This document shows positions 25,809-34,771 of a stretch of 48,804 nt of DNA, one piece after another. This stretch comes from Pseudomonadota bacterium (GTDB lineage: Bacteria; Pseudomonadota; Alphaproteobacteria; Rhizobiales; Xanthobacteraceae): assembly GCA_018242205.1 (NCBI GenBank), contig JAFECJ010000033.1, positions 1 through 48,804 of the forward strand, in the 5' to 3' direction. The notes under the pieces were generated by a model. That model made no database searches. It worked only from the letters and a program-made list of their open reading frames with translations, and was not told the DNA's origin. The number at the start of each line of letters is the position of its first letter. The first letter of the stretch is position 1. The translations under genes were made by a program, and so were the position numbers.

Positions 25809-27695
25809 ATGGCCAGAATCGCGACCACGAAAAAGCCCGCCGCCCGCAAGCCCGCCAAACCTGCAAAGAAGCCCAAGGCGAAACCGGCGGCGAAGGCGCG
25901 TGGCGCGGCGCAGACGAAGCTCGGTGCATTGCCGGACTGGAATTTGAACGACCTTTATCCCGGCATCGAGAGCTCGGCGCTGAAGCAGGATCTCGCCTGG
26001 ATCGATACCGAGTGCGTGGCCTTCGAGGAGCTTTACAAGGGCAAGCTTGGCGCGCTCGCGGCGCAGCCGGGCGCCAGCGAGGCGCTGTGCGAAGCGGTCA
26101 AGCGCTATGAAAAGATCGGCGACGTGCTCGGCCGCATCGGCTCCTATGCCGGGCTGCTGCACGCCGGCAATTCGACCGACGCGGCGATTGCTAAGTTCTA
26201 CGGCGACATGAACGAGCGCATCACCACCGCGTACTCGCATCTTTTGTTCTTCGATCTCGAGCTCAACCGCGTCGATGACAAGCTCATCGATTCGGCTATG
26301 GCGTCGGCGCCGCTCAGCCACTATCGGCCGTGGATCGAGGATGTGCGCAAAGAAAAGCCCTATCAGCTTGAGGATCGTATCGAGCAGCTTTTCCACGAGA
26401 AGTCGCTGACGGCCTACTCGGCGTGGAATCGTCTTTTCGACGACACCATCGCCGCGTTGCGCTTCAATATCCGCGGCAAGGAATTGTCGATCGAGCCGGC
26501 GCTCAATTTCATGCAGGATGCCGACGGCGCCAAGCGCCGCGATGCGGCCGAGGCGCTGGCGAAGACCTTCAAGGCCAATCTGCGACCGTTCACGCTGATC
26601 ACCAATACGCTGGCCAAGGACAAGGAAATTTCCGACCGCTGGCGCGGCTTCAAGGACGTCGCCGACGCGCGGCATTTGTCGAACCGCGTCGAGCCCGAAG
26701 TGGTCGAGGCCTTGGTGTCGGCGGTGCGCGCCGCTTATCCCAAGCTCTCGCATCGCTACTACGCGCTGAAGGCCAAGTGGTTCGGCAAGAAGAAGCTGGC
26801 GCACTGGGACCGCAATGCGCCGCTGCCCAAGGTCGAGCAGCGTACCATTCCGTGGACCGACGCGCGTTCGACCGTGCTCACGGCCTACGGCGCCTTCTCG
26901 CCGAAGATGGCGGAGGTGGCCGACCGTTTCTTCGAGAAGAACTGGATCGACGCCGGCGTGCGGCCGGGCAAGCAGCCCGGCGCCTTCTCGCATCCGACCG
27001 TGCCGTCTGCGCATCCTTATGTACTGCTCAACTATCAGGGCAAGCCGCGCGATGTCATGACGCTGGCGCATGAACTCGGCCATGGCGTGCATCAGGTGCT
27101 GGCCGCGCCGAACGGCGCGTTGATGGCGCCGACGCCGCTGACCTTAGCCGAGACCGCCAGCGTGTTCGGCGAGATGCTGACTTTCAAGAAGCTGCTGGCC
27201 AACACTGCCGACAAGAAGCAGCGTAAGGCCATGCTCGCCGCCAAGGTCGAGGACATGATCAACACCGTGGTGCGGCAGATCGCGTTCTACACCTTCGAAC
27301 GCAAGGTCCATACCGAGCGCCGTAACGGCGAACTCACCGCCGACAAATTGTGCGAATTGTGGATGTCGGTGCAGGCCGAAAGCCTCGGCCCGGCGATCGA
27401 GCTGAAGCCGGGTTACGAGACCTTCTGGGTCTACATCCCGCATTTCATTCATTCGCCGTTCTACGTCTACGCCTACGCCTTCGGCGATTGCCTGGTGAAC
27501 TCGCTCTATGCGGTCTACGAGAACTCGGCGAGCGGCTTTGCCGAGCGCTATCTCGCCATGCTGTCGGCCGGCGGCACCAAGCACCATTCCGAGCTGCTCG
27601 CGCCGTTCGGCCTGAACGCCACCGACCCGAAATTCTGGGACGGCGGCCTGTCGGTGATCGCCGGCCTGATCGAGGAGCTGGAGGGATTGGGCTAG
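25809..27695 (+). CDS. pepF: M3 family oligoendopeptidase F
   Basis: A 628-residue cytosolic zinc peptidase that cuts short peptides. The metal site is HELGH (His421, Glu422, His425) in TLAHELGHGVHQ, with Glu448 in LAETASVFGEM as third ligand. LNDLYPG near the N-terminus and YAYAFGDCLVNSLY near the C-terminus are typical of the PepF branch. I chose the ATG at 25809; a TTG 45 nt upstream is possible. Residues 8-35 are a Lys/Ala/Pro-rich stretch (KKPAARKPAKPAKKPKAKPA) before the conserved domain. It is divergent from the response regulator and followed 43 nt later by the ABC1 kinase gene. Confidence 0.93.
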   Translation: MARIATTKKPAARKPAKPAKKPKAKPAAKARGAAQTKLGALPDWNLNDLYPGIESSALKQDLAWIDTECVAFEELYKGKLGALAAQPGASEALCEAVKRYEKIGDVLGRIGSYAGLLHAGNSTDAAIAKFYGDMNERITTAYSHLLFFDLELNRVDDKLIDSAMASAPLSHYRPWIEDVRKEKPYQLEDRIEQLFHEKSLTAYSAWNRLFDDTIAALRFNIRGKELSIEPALNFMQDADGAKRRDAAEALAKTFKANLRPFTLITNTLAKDKEISDRWRGFKDVADARHLSNRVEPEVVEALVSAVRAAYPKLSHRYYALKAKWFGKKKLAHWDRNAPLPKVEQRTIPWTDARSTVLTAYGAFSPKMAEVADRFFEKNWIDAGVRPGKQPGAFSHPTVPSAHPYVLLNYQGKPRDVMTLAHELGHGVHQVLAAPNGALMAPTPLTLAETASVFGEMLTFKKLLANTADKKQRKAMLAAKVEDMINTVVRQIAFYTFERKVHTERRNGELTADKLCELWMSVQAESLGPAIELKPGYETFWVYIPHFIHSPFYVYAYAFGDCLVNSLYAVYENSASGFAERYLAMLSAGGTKHHSELLAPFGLNATDPKFWDGGLSVIAGLIEELEGLG

Positions 27696-27738
27696 GGCGC
27701 CATGGCGGTTAGCCGGACGCCCACATAGATCATCGCGC

Positions 27739-29109
27739 ATGGACGACCGCGAAAAGAACCGCTTCTCCGCCCGCGCCGCCCGCTACGCCAAGGTCGGTAC
27801 CAAGGTCGGCGGCGTCGCCGCGCGCATGGCGAGCCAGCGTTTCCTGGGGCAGACGCGCGACCGCGCCGGCAATGCCGAAGCGCTGGCCACCGCGCTCGGC
27901 GGTCTGAAAGGCCCGATCATGAAGGTGGCACAGCTCCTCGCCACCATCCCCGACGCGGTGCCGCCGGAATATGCCAGCGAGCTGATGAAGCTGCAGAGCC
28001 AGGCGCCGCCGATGGGTTGGGCCTTCGTCAAGCGCCGCATGTCGGCGGAGTTGGGGGCTGACTGGCAGACCAAGTTCAAAACCTTCGAGCATCAGCCAGC
28101 GGCCGCGGCCTCGCTCGGCCAGGTGCATCGCGCCGAGGCGCTCGATGGCACGGCATTGGCCTGCAAGCTGCAGTATCCCGACATGCAGTCAGCGGTCGAA
28201 GCCGACCTCAGCCAACTCAACATCCTCTTCGCGCTGCGCAAGCGCTTCGATCCGGCGATCGACACCGACGAGATCGCGGTCGAGATCGGCGCCCGTCTGC
28301 GCGAGGAGCTCGATTATGCGCGCGAAGCCAGGCACGTCGCACTCTATCATCTCATGCTGCAGGGCGAGCCGCTGATCCGCGTGCCGCGCGTCTGGCCTGA
28401 ATTGTCGAGCCGCCGCCTGCTGACCATGGACTGGATGGACGGCACCAAGATGCTGTCGCACAAGGACGACTGCCTCGATATCCGAAATCGGCTCGCCACC
28501 GCGATGTTCACCGCCTGGTGGTTTCCGTTCAGCCGCTTCGGCGTCATCCATGGCGATCCGCATCTCGGCAACTACTCGGTCTTCGCCGACAACGGCGAAC
28601 CGGCCGGCATCAACCTCCTGGACTATGGCTGCATCCGCATCTTCCCGCCGCGCTTCGTCGCCGGCGTGGTCGATCTCTATCGCGGGCTGCTGGAGGGCGA
28701 CGAGGCGAGGGTGGTCAAGGCCTACGAGACCTGGGGTTTCCGCGGCCTGACGCGGGAATTGATCGACGCGCTCAACATCTGGGCCCGCTTCATCTACGGC
28801 CCGCTACTCGACGACCGCGTCCGCTCCATCGCCGACGGCGTCAAGCCGTCCGACTATGGTCGCAAGCAGGCCTTCCAGGTCCACCAGGCGCTGAAGCGGC
28901 TCGGGCCGGTCCAGGTGCCGCGCGAATTCGTCTTCATGGACCGTGCCGCCATCGGCCTGGGGGCGGTCTTTCTCCACCTGGCGGCGGAATTGAATTTTTA
29001 TCGCCTGTTCAATGAGGCGATCGAGAATTTTTCGGTCGAGGAGGTCGCCGCCCGGCAGGACGCGGCGCTCGGCGCGGCCGGATTGGCCGAAACCGGGGCT
29101 CCGGACTAG
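27739..29109 (+). CDS. ABC1/AarF/UbiB family atypical kinase
   Basis: A 456-residue member of the UbiB/COQ8 family, whose relatives are ATPases or kinases supporting ubiquinone biosynthesis. The family KxGQ motif appears as KVAQ (residues 62-65), with Ala in place of Gly. The Ala-rich loop is AAAASLGQVHRAEA, the ion-pair Lys is in LACKLQYPD, the catalytic loop is HGDPHLGNYSV and the metal site is LLDYGCIR. It is shorter than E. coli UbiB and lacks obvious C-terminal membrane helices, so it is probably another branch than UbiB itself. It shares a strand with pepF (43-nt gap). Confidence 0.88.
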   Translation: MDDREKNRFSARAARYAKVGTKVGGVAARMASQRFLGQTRDRAGNAEALATALGGLKGPIMKVAQLLATIPDAVPPEYASELMKLQSQAPPMGWAFVKRRMSAELGADWQTKFKTFEHQPAAAASLGQVHRAEALDGTALACKLQYPDMQSAVEADLSQLNILFALRKRFDPAIDTDEIAVEIGARLREELDYAREARHVALYHLMLQGEPLIRVPRVWPELSSRRLLTMDWMDGTKMLSHKDDCLDIRNRLATAMFTAWWFPFSRFGVIHGDPHLGNYSVFADNGEPAGINLLDYGCIRIFPPRFVAGVVDLYRGLLEGDEARVVKAYETWGFRGLTRELIDALNIWARFIYGPLLDDRVRSIADGVKPSDYGRKQAFQVHQALKRLGPVQVPREFVFMDRAAIGLGAVFLHLAAELNFYRLFNEAIENFSVEEVAARQDAALGAAGLAETGAPD

Positions 29110-29206
29110 GCCGTCCACAGCCCCGGCGGCGGTCCGACCGTTGCCCTGAGGCCCCGATTGCGGTAACCCCAAGGCCGCTGGAACCAGTTATCGGAGACTT
29201 CCCGTC

Positions 29207-29500
29207 ATGGCCGACCACGGCACCGTCGAATACGCTACCGCGACCGGCAACGACTACCCGGCGCACGAGCAGACCTACGAAAGCTTCATCAAATACGCTT
29301 TCGACGGCTCGGTTCACGTGGTCAACCTGCTGTTGGCGCTGACCGTGGGCGGCGTGCTCGGCCACTGGTTCCTGGCGATTCCGGTGTTCCTGATCGCGAT
29401 CATCGGCCTCGTCGCCTCGCTGGGCTCCGGCTCGAAGACGCCGAGCTACGTGGCCTTCGTGCTGTCCTTCCTGATCTTCGGCTTCACCGCCCTGTCGTAG
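29207..29500 (+). CDS. aa3-type cytochrome c oxidase subunit IV
   Basis: A 97-residue protein. The N-terminal soluble part ends in PAHEQTYESFIKYAFDGSVHV, the signature of the small bacterial aa3-oxidase subunit IV, which packs against the core oxidase. Here it is extended by two further hydrophobic segments (VNLLLALTVGGVLGHWFLAI and YVAFVLSFLIFGFTAL), giving a longer protein than the roughly 50-residue Paracoccus form. It stands alone, away from other oxidase genes, directly before the transhydrogenase operon. CGGAG precedes the ATG. Confidence 0.85.
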   Translation: MADHGTVEYATATGNDYPAHEQTYESFIKYAFDGSVHVVNLLLALTVGGVLGHWFLAIPVFLIAIIGLVASLGSGSKTPSYVAFVLSFLIFGFTALS

Positions 29501-29579
29501 TCGCGCATAATCATCGCCGCAGGGGTTGGCGAGCCGGTGATGCGCCAGACCTCGCGCTGGGGAAGCGGAGGCATTGTCG

Positions 29580-30713
29580 ATGCGTATCGCTGTAGCTCGT
29601 GAAACCGAGGCCAACGAACCGCGCGTTGCGGCGTCGCCCGAGACCGTGAAGAAGTTCAAGGCGCTCGGCGCCGAGGTCGTGGTCGCGCGCGGCGCCGGAG
29701 TGGCCTCCGGCTTTCCCGATTCTGAATTTGAAGCCGCCGGCGCCACAATCGCCGACACGATCGGCGGCGACGCCGACATGATCCTCAAAGTGCGCCGGCC
29801 CTCGGCCGCCGAGATCACGTCCTACAAGAAGGGCGCCATCGTCATCGCCATCATGGATCCTTACGGCAACGACGCCGCGCTCAAGGCGATGGCGGATGCC
29901 GGGCTCACCAGCTTCGCCATGGAACTGATGCCGCGCATCACCCGCGCCCAGTCGATGGACGTGCTGTCGTCGCAGGCCAATCTTGCCGGTTATCGCGCCG
30001 TCATCGACGGCGCCGAAACCTATGGCCGTGCCATGCCGATGATGATGACCGCGGCCGGCACCGTGCCGGCGGCCAAGGTGTTCGTCATGGGCGTCGGTGT
30101 CGCCGGCCTGCAGGCGATCGCGACCGCGCGCCGTCTCGGCGCCGTGGTCACCGCGACCGACGTGCGCCCCGCCACCAAGGAGCAGGTGGAAAGCCTCGGC
30201 GCCAAGTTCCTTGCCGTCGAGGACGAGGAATTCAAGAACGCGCAGACCGCCGGCGGCTACGCCAAGGAAATGTCGAAAGAGTATCAGGCCAAGCAGGCCG
30301 CTCTCGTCGCCGACCACATCAAGAAGCAGGACATCGTCATCACCACGGCGCTCATTCCGGGCCGTCCGGCGCCGAAGCTGGTGTCGGCCGAGATGGTCGC
30401 CTCGATGAAGCCCGGCTCGGTGATCGTCGATCTCGCGGTCGAGCGCGGCGGCAATGTCGAAGGCGCGGTCGCCGGGCAGGTGGTCCAGGTCGGCCCGGCC
30501 AAGATCGTCGGTTATCTCAACGTGCCCGGCCGCCTCGCGGCTTCTGCGTCGGCGCTGTACGCCAAGAACCTTCTCACCTTCATCGACACCATGGTCGACA
30601 AGAAAGAGAAGAAGCTGGCGATCAACTGGGACGACGAACTGATCAAGGCGACCATGCTGACGCGCGATGGCGCCGTCGTGCATCCGAATTTCATGCCGAA
30701 GACGGCGGCGTAG
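29580..30713 (+). CDS. pntAA: Proton-translocating NAD(P)+ transhydrogenase subunit alpha 1
   Basis: A 377-residue soluble NAD(H)-binding domain (dI) of the Re/Si-specific transhydrogenase, which uses the proton gradient to reduce NADP+ with NADH. It has MRIAVARETEANEPRVAASPETV, the alanine-dehydrogenase-like fold with VFVMGVGVAGLQAIATARRL, and the mobile-loop region. I chose the ATG at 29580, eight bases after GGAGG (29567-29571); a TTG 6 nt earlier is too close to that site. The alpha polypeptide is split in two, as in Rhodospirillum and other alphaproteobacteria. Its stop codon TAG shares its last base with a 49-nt palindromic repeat. Confidence 0.95.
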   Translation: MRIAVARETEANEPRVAASPETVKKFKALGAEVVVARGAGVASGFPDSEFEAAGATIADTIGGDADMILKVRRPSAAEITSYKKGAIVIAIMDPYGNDAALKAMADAGLTSFAMELMPRITRAQSMDVLSSQANLAGYRAVIDGAETYGRAMPMMMTAAGTVPAAKVFVMGVGVAGLQAIATARRLGAVVTATDVRPATKEQVESLGAKFLAVEDEEFKNAQTAGGYAKEMSKEYQAKQAALVADHIKKQDIVITTALIPGRPAPKLVSAEMVASMKPGSVIVDLAVERGGNVEGAVAGQVVQVGPAKIVGYLNVPGRLAASASALYAKNLLTFIDTMVDKKEKKLAINWDDELIKATMLTRDGAVVHPNFMPKTAA

Positions 30714-30761
30714 CGCATGATCCCGAAAAGTGGGAACCGGTTTTCGGACCAGATCATGCGC
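30713..30761. repeat. 49-nt palindromic intergenic repeat, copy 1
   Basis: Outer arms GCGCATGATC (30713-30722) and GATCATGCGC (30752-30761) match perfectly, and inner arms CCGAAAA (30723-30729) and TTTTCGG (30741-30747) match perfectly. It fills most of the 70-nt pntAA-pntAB interval. Copy 2 at 38436-38484 has the same length and layout in reverse orientation. Elements like this are dispersed in many Rhizobiales genomes. Confidence 0.85.
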
Positions 30762-30783
30762 AAGAGGACATAAGGGGGCTCTC

Positions 30784-31107
30784 ATGCACGAACTAGCGAC
30801 CGCGGTTGACCCCTTCGTTTTTCGTCTCTCGATTTTCGTTCTCGCCGTCTTCGTCGGCTATTACGTGGTCTGGTCGGTGACGCCGGCGCTACACACGCCG
30901 CTGATGTCGGTTACCAACGCGATTTCCTCGGTCATCGTCGTCGGCGCGCTACTTGCGGTCGGCGTCGCGCTGGTCGCCAATGACAACGGCCCGCTGTGGG
31001 CCCGTGCTTTCGGTTTCGTCGCGCTGATCTTCGCCTCGATCAATATTTTCGGCGGCTTCCTGGTCACCTCGCGCATGTTGGCGATGTACCAGAAGAAAAA
31101 GAAATAA
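30784..31107 (+). CDS. pntAB: Transhydrogenase subunit alpha 2 (membrane part of alpha)
   Basis: A 107-residue membrane protein with three to four helices (FRLSIFVLAVFVGYYVVWSV, AISSVIVVGALLAVGVALVA, FGFVALIFASINIFGGFLVT). It is the N-terminal half of the membrane domain (dII) of transhydrogenase. The conserved HTPLMSVTNAISS is present. I chose the ATG at 30784, which follows AAGGGGG; the open frame upstream is encoded by the intergenic repeat. It works in complex with the flanking pntAA and pntB products. Confidence 0.95.
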   Translation: MHELATAVDPFVFRLSIFVLAVFVGYYVVWSVTPALHTPLMSVTNAISSVIVVGALLAVGVALVANDNGPLWARAFGFVALIFASINIFGGFLVTSRMLAMYQKKKK

Positions 31108-31126
31108 CGGCTGGGGGCCGGAGGTC

Positions 31127-32521
31127 ATGAGCGCCAATCTCGTCGCAGTTCTCTATCTCGTCGCAGGCGTGCTGTTCATTCTGGCGCTGCGCGGCCTGTC
31201 GAGCCCGGATAGTTCCCGCCGCGGCAACCTGCTCGGCATGATCGGCATGACCATCGCGGTGCTGACGACGCTCGGCTCGCATCCGCCGGCCAGCGCCGTG
31301 TCCTGGGCGCTGGTGATCGGCGGCATCGCCATCGGCGGCGGCATCGGCGCGGTGATCGCGCGCAAGGTGCCGATGACGTCGATGCCGGAACTGGTCGCCG
31401 CCTTCCATTCGCTGGTCGGCATGGCCGCGGTGCTGGTTGCCGCCGGCGCTTACTACGCGCCGGAAGCCTTCGGCATCGGTTCGCACGGCCAGATCCATCA
31501 GCAGAGCCTGATCGAGATGTCGCTCGGCGTCGCCATCGGCGCGCTGACGTTTACCGGCTCGGTGATTGCGTTCCTCAAATTGTCGGCGCGCATGAGCGGC
31601 AAGCCGATCACGCTGCCCGGCCGTCACGTCATCAATATCGCGATCGCGCTGGCGCTCGTCTTCTTCATCGTCAGCTTCTATCTACATCAAAGCGCGATCG
31701 AGTTCTGGGTCATCGTCGTGCTGTCGCTGCTGCTCGGCGTCCTGATGATCATCCCGATCGGCGGCGCCGACATGCCCGTCGTCATCTCGATGCTCAACTC
31801 CTATTCGGGGTGGGCCGCGGCCGGCATCGGCTTCACGCTCGGCAATTCGGCGCTGATCATCACCGGCGCGCTGGTCGGCTCGTCGGGCGCCATCCTGTCC
31901 TACATCATGTGCCACGCGATGAACCGTTCGTTCATCTCGGTGATCCTCGGCGGCTTCGGCGGCGAGACGGCGGCCGCGGGCGGCGCGGCTGAGCAGCGCC
32001 CGGTCAAGCTGGGCTCGGCGGACGACGCCGCCTACATCATGAAGAACGCGCAGAAGGTCATCATCGTGCCGGGCTACGGCATGGCGGTGGCGCAGGCGCA
32101 GCACGCGCTCAAGGAAATGGCGGACAAGCTCAAGGCCGAAGGCGTCGAGGTGAAATACGCCATTCACCCGGTCGCCGGCCGCATGCCCGGCCACATGAAC
32201 GTGCTGCTGGCCGAGGCCAATGTGCCTTATGACGAGGTGTTCGAGCTCGAGGACATCAACTCGGAATTCGCCCAGGCCGACATCGCCTTCGTCATCGGCG
32301 CCAACGACGTCACCAACCCGGCGGCGGAAGAAGACAAGACCTCTCCCATTTACGGCATGCCCGTCCTCCAGGTGTGGAAGGCCGGCACGGTGATGTTCAT
32401 CAAGCGCTCGCTGGCCTCGGGCTACGCCGGCATCGACAACCCGCTGTTCTACCGCGACAACACGATGATGTTGCTCGGCGACGCCAAGAAGATGACGGAG
32501 AGCATCGTCAAGGCGATGTAA
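31127..32521 (+). CDS. pntB: Transhydrogenase subunit beta
   Basis: A 464-residue subunit. Residues 1-265 are membrane helices of dII with the proton path, including FHSLVGMAAVLVA and NSYSGWAAAGIGFTLGN. Residues 285-464 are the NADP(H)-binding domain dIII, with VPGYGMAVAQAQHAL, YAIHPVAGRMPGHMNVLLAEA, GANDVTNPAAEED and GYAGIDNPLFY. All expected motifs are present. It ends the pnt operon 31 nt before a 12-bp hairpin. With pntAA and pntAB it gives a complete enzyme supplying NADPH. Confidence 0.96.
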   Translation: MSANLVAVLYLVAGVLFILALRGLSSPDSSRRGNLLGMIGMTIAVLTTLGSHPPASAVSWALVIGGIAIGGGIGAVIARKVPMTSMPELVAAFHSLVGMAAVLVAAGAYYAPEAFGIGSHGQIHQQSLIEMSLGVAIGALTFTGSVIAFLKLSARMSGKPITLPGRHVINIAIALALVFFIVSFYLHQSAIEFWVIVVLSLLLGVLMIIPIGGADMPVVISMLNSYSGWAAAGIGFTLGNSALIITGALVGSSGAILSYIMCHAMNRSFISVILGGFGGETAAAGGAAEQRPVKLGSADDAAYIMKNAQKVIIVPGYGMAVAQAQHALKEMADKLKAEGVEVKYAIHPVAGRMPGHMNVLLAEANVPYDEVFELEDINSEFAQADIAFVIGANDVTNPAAEEDKTSPIYGMPVLQVWKAGTVMFIKRSLASGYAGIDNPLFYRDNTMMLLGDAKKMTESIVKAM

Positions 32522-32552
32522 GGCTCTGTTCGCCGGAGCGAACTGACGTCAT

Positions 32553-32585
32553 AATGGCCTCGACCGTCGCGCTGTCGAGGCCATT
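32553..32585 (+). terminator. Terminator hairpin after pntB
   Basis: AATGGCCTCGAC (32553-32564) pairs perfectly over 12 bp with GTCGAGGCCATT (32574-32585) across a 9-nt loop, followed by TCATAT. The T-tract is short, so termination may be partial. It separates pntB from the serine hydrolase gene. Confidence 0.65.
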
Positions 32586-32603
32586 TCATATCGGGTTATT
32601 GCT

Positions 32604-33767
32604 ATGACCGGTATCGACCGCCGCACCTTTGTCGCCGGCGCCGCGGCCTTAACGGCGCGTGCCGCCCAGGCCGCGCCCTTCGCCTGGCAGAACGTCGCCG
32701 CGCCGGACGCGGGCTTCGATGCTGGGCTCGAAGCGCGTCTCGACAAACTGATCGCCGAGAAGCGGGTCTGGAATCTGCATGGCGTCTTCGTCGCGCGGGC
32801 CGGTCGCGTCGTCCTCGAACGCTATTTCGACGGTGAAGAGAACAACTGGGGCAAGGTCAGCAACGTTCGTTTCGGTCCGGACACGCTACATAATCTCTAT
32901 TCGGTGACCAAGAGTGTCGTCGCACTCGTTTATGGCGTTGCCCTGGCGGCGGGCAAGGTCCCGTCGCCCGACGCTCCGCTCTACGCGCAGTTTCCCGAGT
33001 ATTCAGATCTGCTGGCGCAGGATTCGCGCCGCGCCGAACGAACGGTCGGCCATGCACTGACGATGACGCTCGGTTTGCAATGGGACGAGATCAACATCCC
33101 CTACGGCGATCCGAAGAACGATGAGATCGGCATGGAGATGGCGAAGGATCGCTATCGTTTTATTCTCGATCGACCGGTCGTCGGCCCGCCAAGCAAACGC
33201 TGGCTCTATAGCGGTGGCGCAACGGCGCTGCTCGGGCGACTCATCGCTAAAGGTACGGGAATGTCGTTGCCCGACTACGCGCGCGAGGCGCTGTTCGCTC
33301 CGCTCGGCCTCCGGCCGATTGAATGGCTGTCCAGCAACGATACCTGGGTCGCCGCCAAATACGGTACTGGCGACGGCGAACCGGTCGCGGCCTCGGGTTT
33401 GCGCATGCGGCCGCGCGATCTTGCGCGCATCGGCCAACTTGTCCTCGATGACGGCAAGGTGGACGGCCGCCAGGTCGTGTCGTCGTCGTGGCTGGCACAG
33501 TGCCTGATGCCGCGTGTCAGTTGCGACGAGATGCGCCGCTACGGCTATCAATGGTATCTCGGCGACATGGAATTCCGAGATGCCAAGGGGGACGTGCGCC
33601 TCGAGCATTGGGTCGGCTGTTTTGGCAATGGCGGCCAAAGGCTGTTTGTTTGGCCTGAGCTCGATCTCGTCGTCGTCGTGACCGCGGGCAATTACAGTGC
33701 GCCCAACCAATGGCAGCCGCCGATTCGCGTCGTCCGCGAAGCCGTGCTGCCAAGCTTGATCTATTGA
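32604..33767 (+). CDS. Serine hydrolase, class C beta-lactamase fold, Tat signal
   Basis: A 387-residue member of the beta-lactamase/esterase family (COG1680-like). The N-terminus DRRTFVAGAAALTARAAQA is a short twin-arginine signal with a cleavage site near residue 23, so the folded enzyme should be exported. The nucleophile motif SxxK is Ser100-Lys103 (SVTK), and the second motif is Tyr202-Ser-Gly (YSG in place of YxN). HWVGCFGNGGQRLFVWP near the C-terminus fills the KTG-like position with a different sequence. Esterase or amidase action is more likely than antibiotic resistance. The YeeZ-like gene follows after 30 nt. Confidence 0.87.
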   Translation: MTGIDRRTFVAGAAALTARAAQAAPFAWQNVAAPDAGFDAGLEARLDKLIAEKRVWNLHGVFVARAGRVVLERYFDGEENNWGKVSNVRFGPDTLHNLYSVTKSVVALVYGVALAAGKVPSPDAPLYAQFPEYSDLLAQDSRRAERTVGHALTMTLGLQWDEINIPYGDPKNDEIGMEMAKDRYRFILDRPVVGPPSKRWLYSGGATALLGRLIAKGTGMSLPDYAREALFAPLGLRPIEWLSSNDTWVAAKYGTGDGEPVAASGLRMRPRDLARIGQLVLDDGKVDGRQVVSSSWLAQCLMPRVSCDEMRRYGYQWYLGDMEFRDAKGDVRLEHWVGCFGNGGQRLFVWPELDLVVVVTAGNYSAPNQWQPPIRVVREAVLPSLIY

Positions 33768-33797
33768 TTCCTTGATCCGGCAGCGGCAGGGCGCGGA

Positions 33798-34676
33798 ATG
33801 ACAAACCTTCTCGTCTTCGGTTTCGGCTATTCGGCGCAGCACTATCTCGCGGAAGATTCCGCGCGGTGGTCTCACGTCACGGCCACCGTGCGCGATCCGG
33901 GCCGCGCCGCAGCGCTCAACTCCGAAACGCCCACCCAACGCGCGGTTCTGTCTTTCGATGGCTCCGCCGTCTCGCCGGCTTTGGCGGCCGCGGTCGATGA
34001 AGCCGATGCGCTGCTTCTCTCAGCACCGCCAGGCGAGCAGGGCGATCCGGTGCTGGCCTGCTGCGGCGATGCGCTCATGAAAGCCGGCCGCGTTCGCGAT
34101 GTCGTCTATCTCTCGACGCTCGGTGTCTATGGCAATTACGACGGTGCCTGGGTCGACGAGACCAATGAATGTCGGGCGAAGGACGGCCGCACGCGGCGCC
34201 GTTACGACGCCGAACGGCAATGGCTCGAATTCGGTCAGCGCACCGGCGCGGTGGTTACCATCCTGCGGCTTGCCGGCATCTACGGCCCGGGCCGCAGCGC
34301 AATCGACAATCTGCGGGCCGGTACCGCGCGCATCATCGACAAGCCGGGGCAGGTGTTCAACCGCATTCACGTCGGCGATATCGCGCAGGCGATCGAAGCG
34401 GCGTTTGCGCGCCGCGTCGGCGGCATCTTCAATGTGTGTGATAACGAGCCGACGCCGTCCGGAGATCCGATCGTCTATGCGGCGAAGCTGCTCGGCGTCG
34501 AACCGCCGCCGACTATCCCGTTCGATGTCGCGCGGCAGTTGATGTCGCCGATGGCGGTCAGCTTCTATGCCGACTGCCGGCGCGTGCGCAACGATCGCCT
34601 GAAGTCGGTGCTCGGCGTCAGCTTGCGCTACCCGACCTATCGTGAAGGCCTGGCGGCGATCCTGAATGCGGCATGA
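33798..34676 (+). CDS. NAD(P)-binding epimerase/dehydratase family protein, YeeZ-like
   Basis: A 292-residue Rossmann-fold protein of the extended SDR superfamily. The cofactor loop is VFGFGYSAQ at the N-terminus, followed by LLLSAPPGEQGDPV, the catalytic region STLGVYGNYDGAWVDE and RYDAERQWLE, in which the usual active-site Lys is replaced. LAGIYGPGRSAIDNL and FNRIHVGDIAQAIEAA are family hallmarks. These match the YeeZ group, whose reaction is not established. It probably shares a transcript with the serine hydrolase. Confidence 0.85.
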   Translation: MTNLLVFGFGYSAQHYLAEDSARWSHVTATVRDPGRAAALNSETPTQRAVLSFDGSAVSPALAAAVDEADALLLSAPPGEQGDPVLACCGDALMKAGRVRDVVYLSTLGVYGNYDGAWVDETNECRAKDGRTRRRYDAERQWLEFGQRTGAVVTILRLAGIYGPGRSAIDNLRAGTARIIDKPGQVFNRIHVGDIAQAIEAAFARRVGGIFNVCDNEPTPSGDPIVYAAKLLGVEPPPTIPFDVARQLMSPMAVSFYADCRRVRNDRLKSVLGVSLRYPTYREGLAAILNAA

Positions 34677-34771
34677 CTGACCGCGGCCGGGAAAAATCCG
34701 ACCAAAAATAAATCGTCCCGATCCAACCAAAGAGTTTCACTTCTCGCCGCACCGGATCTGACGACATTGCG

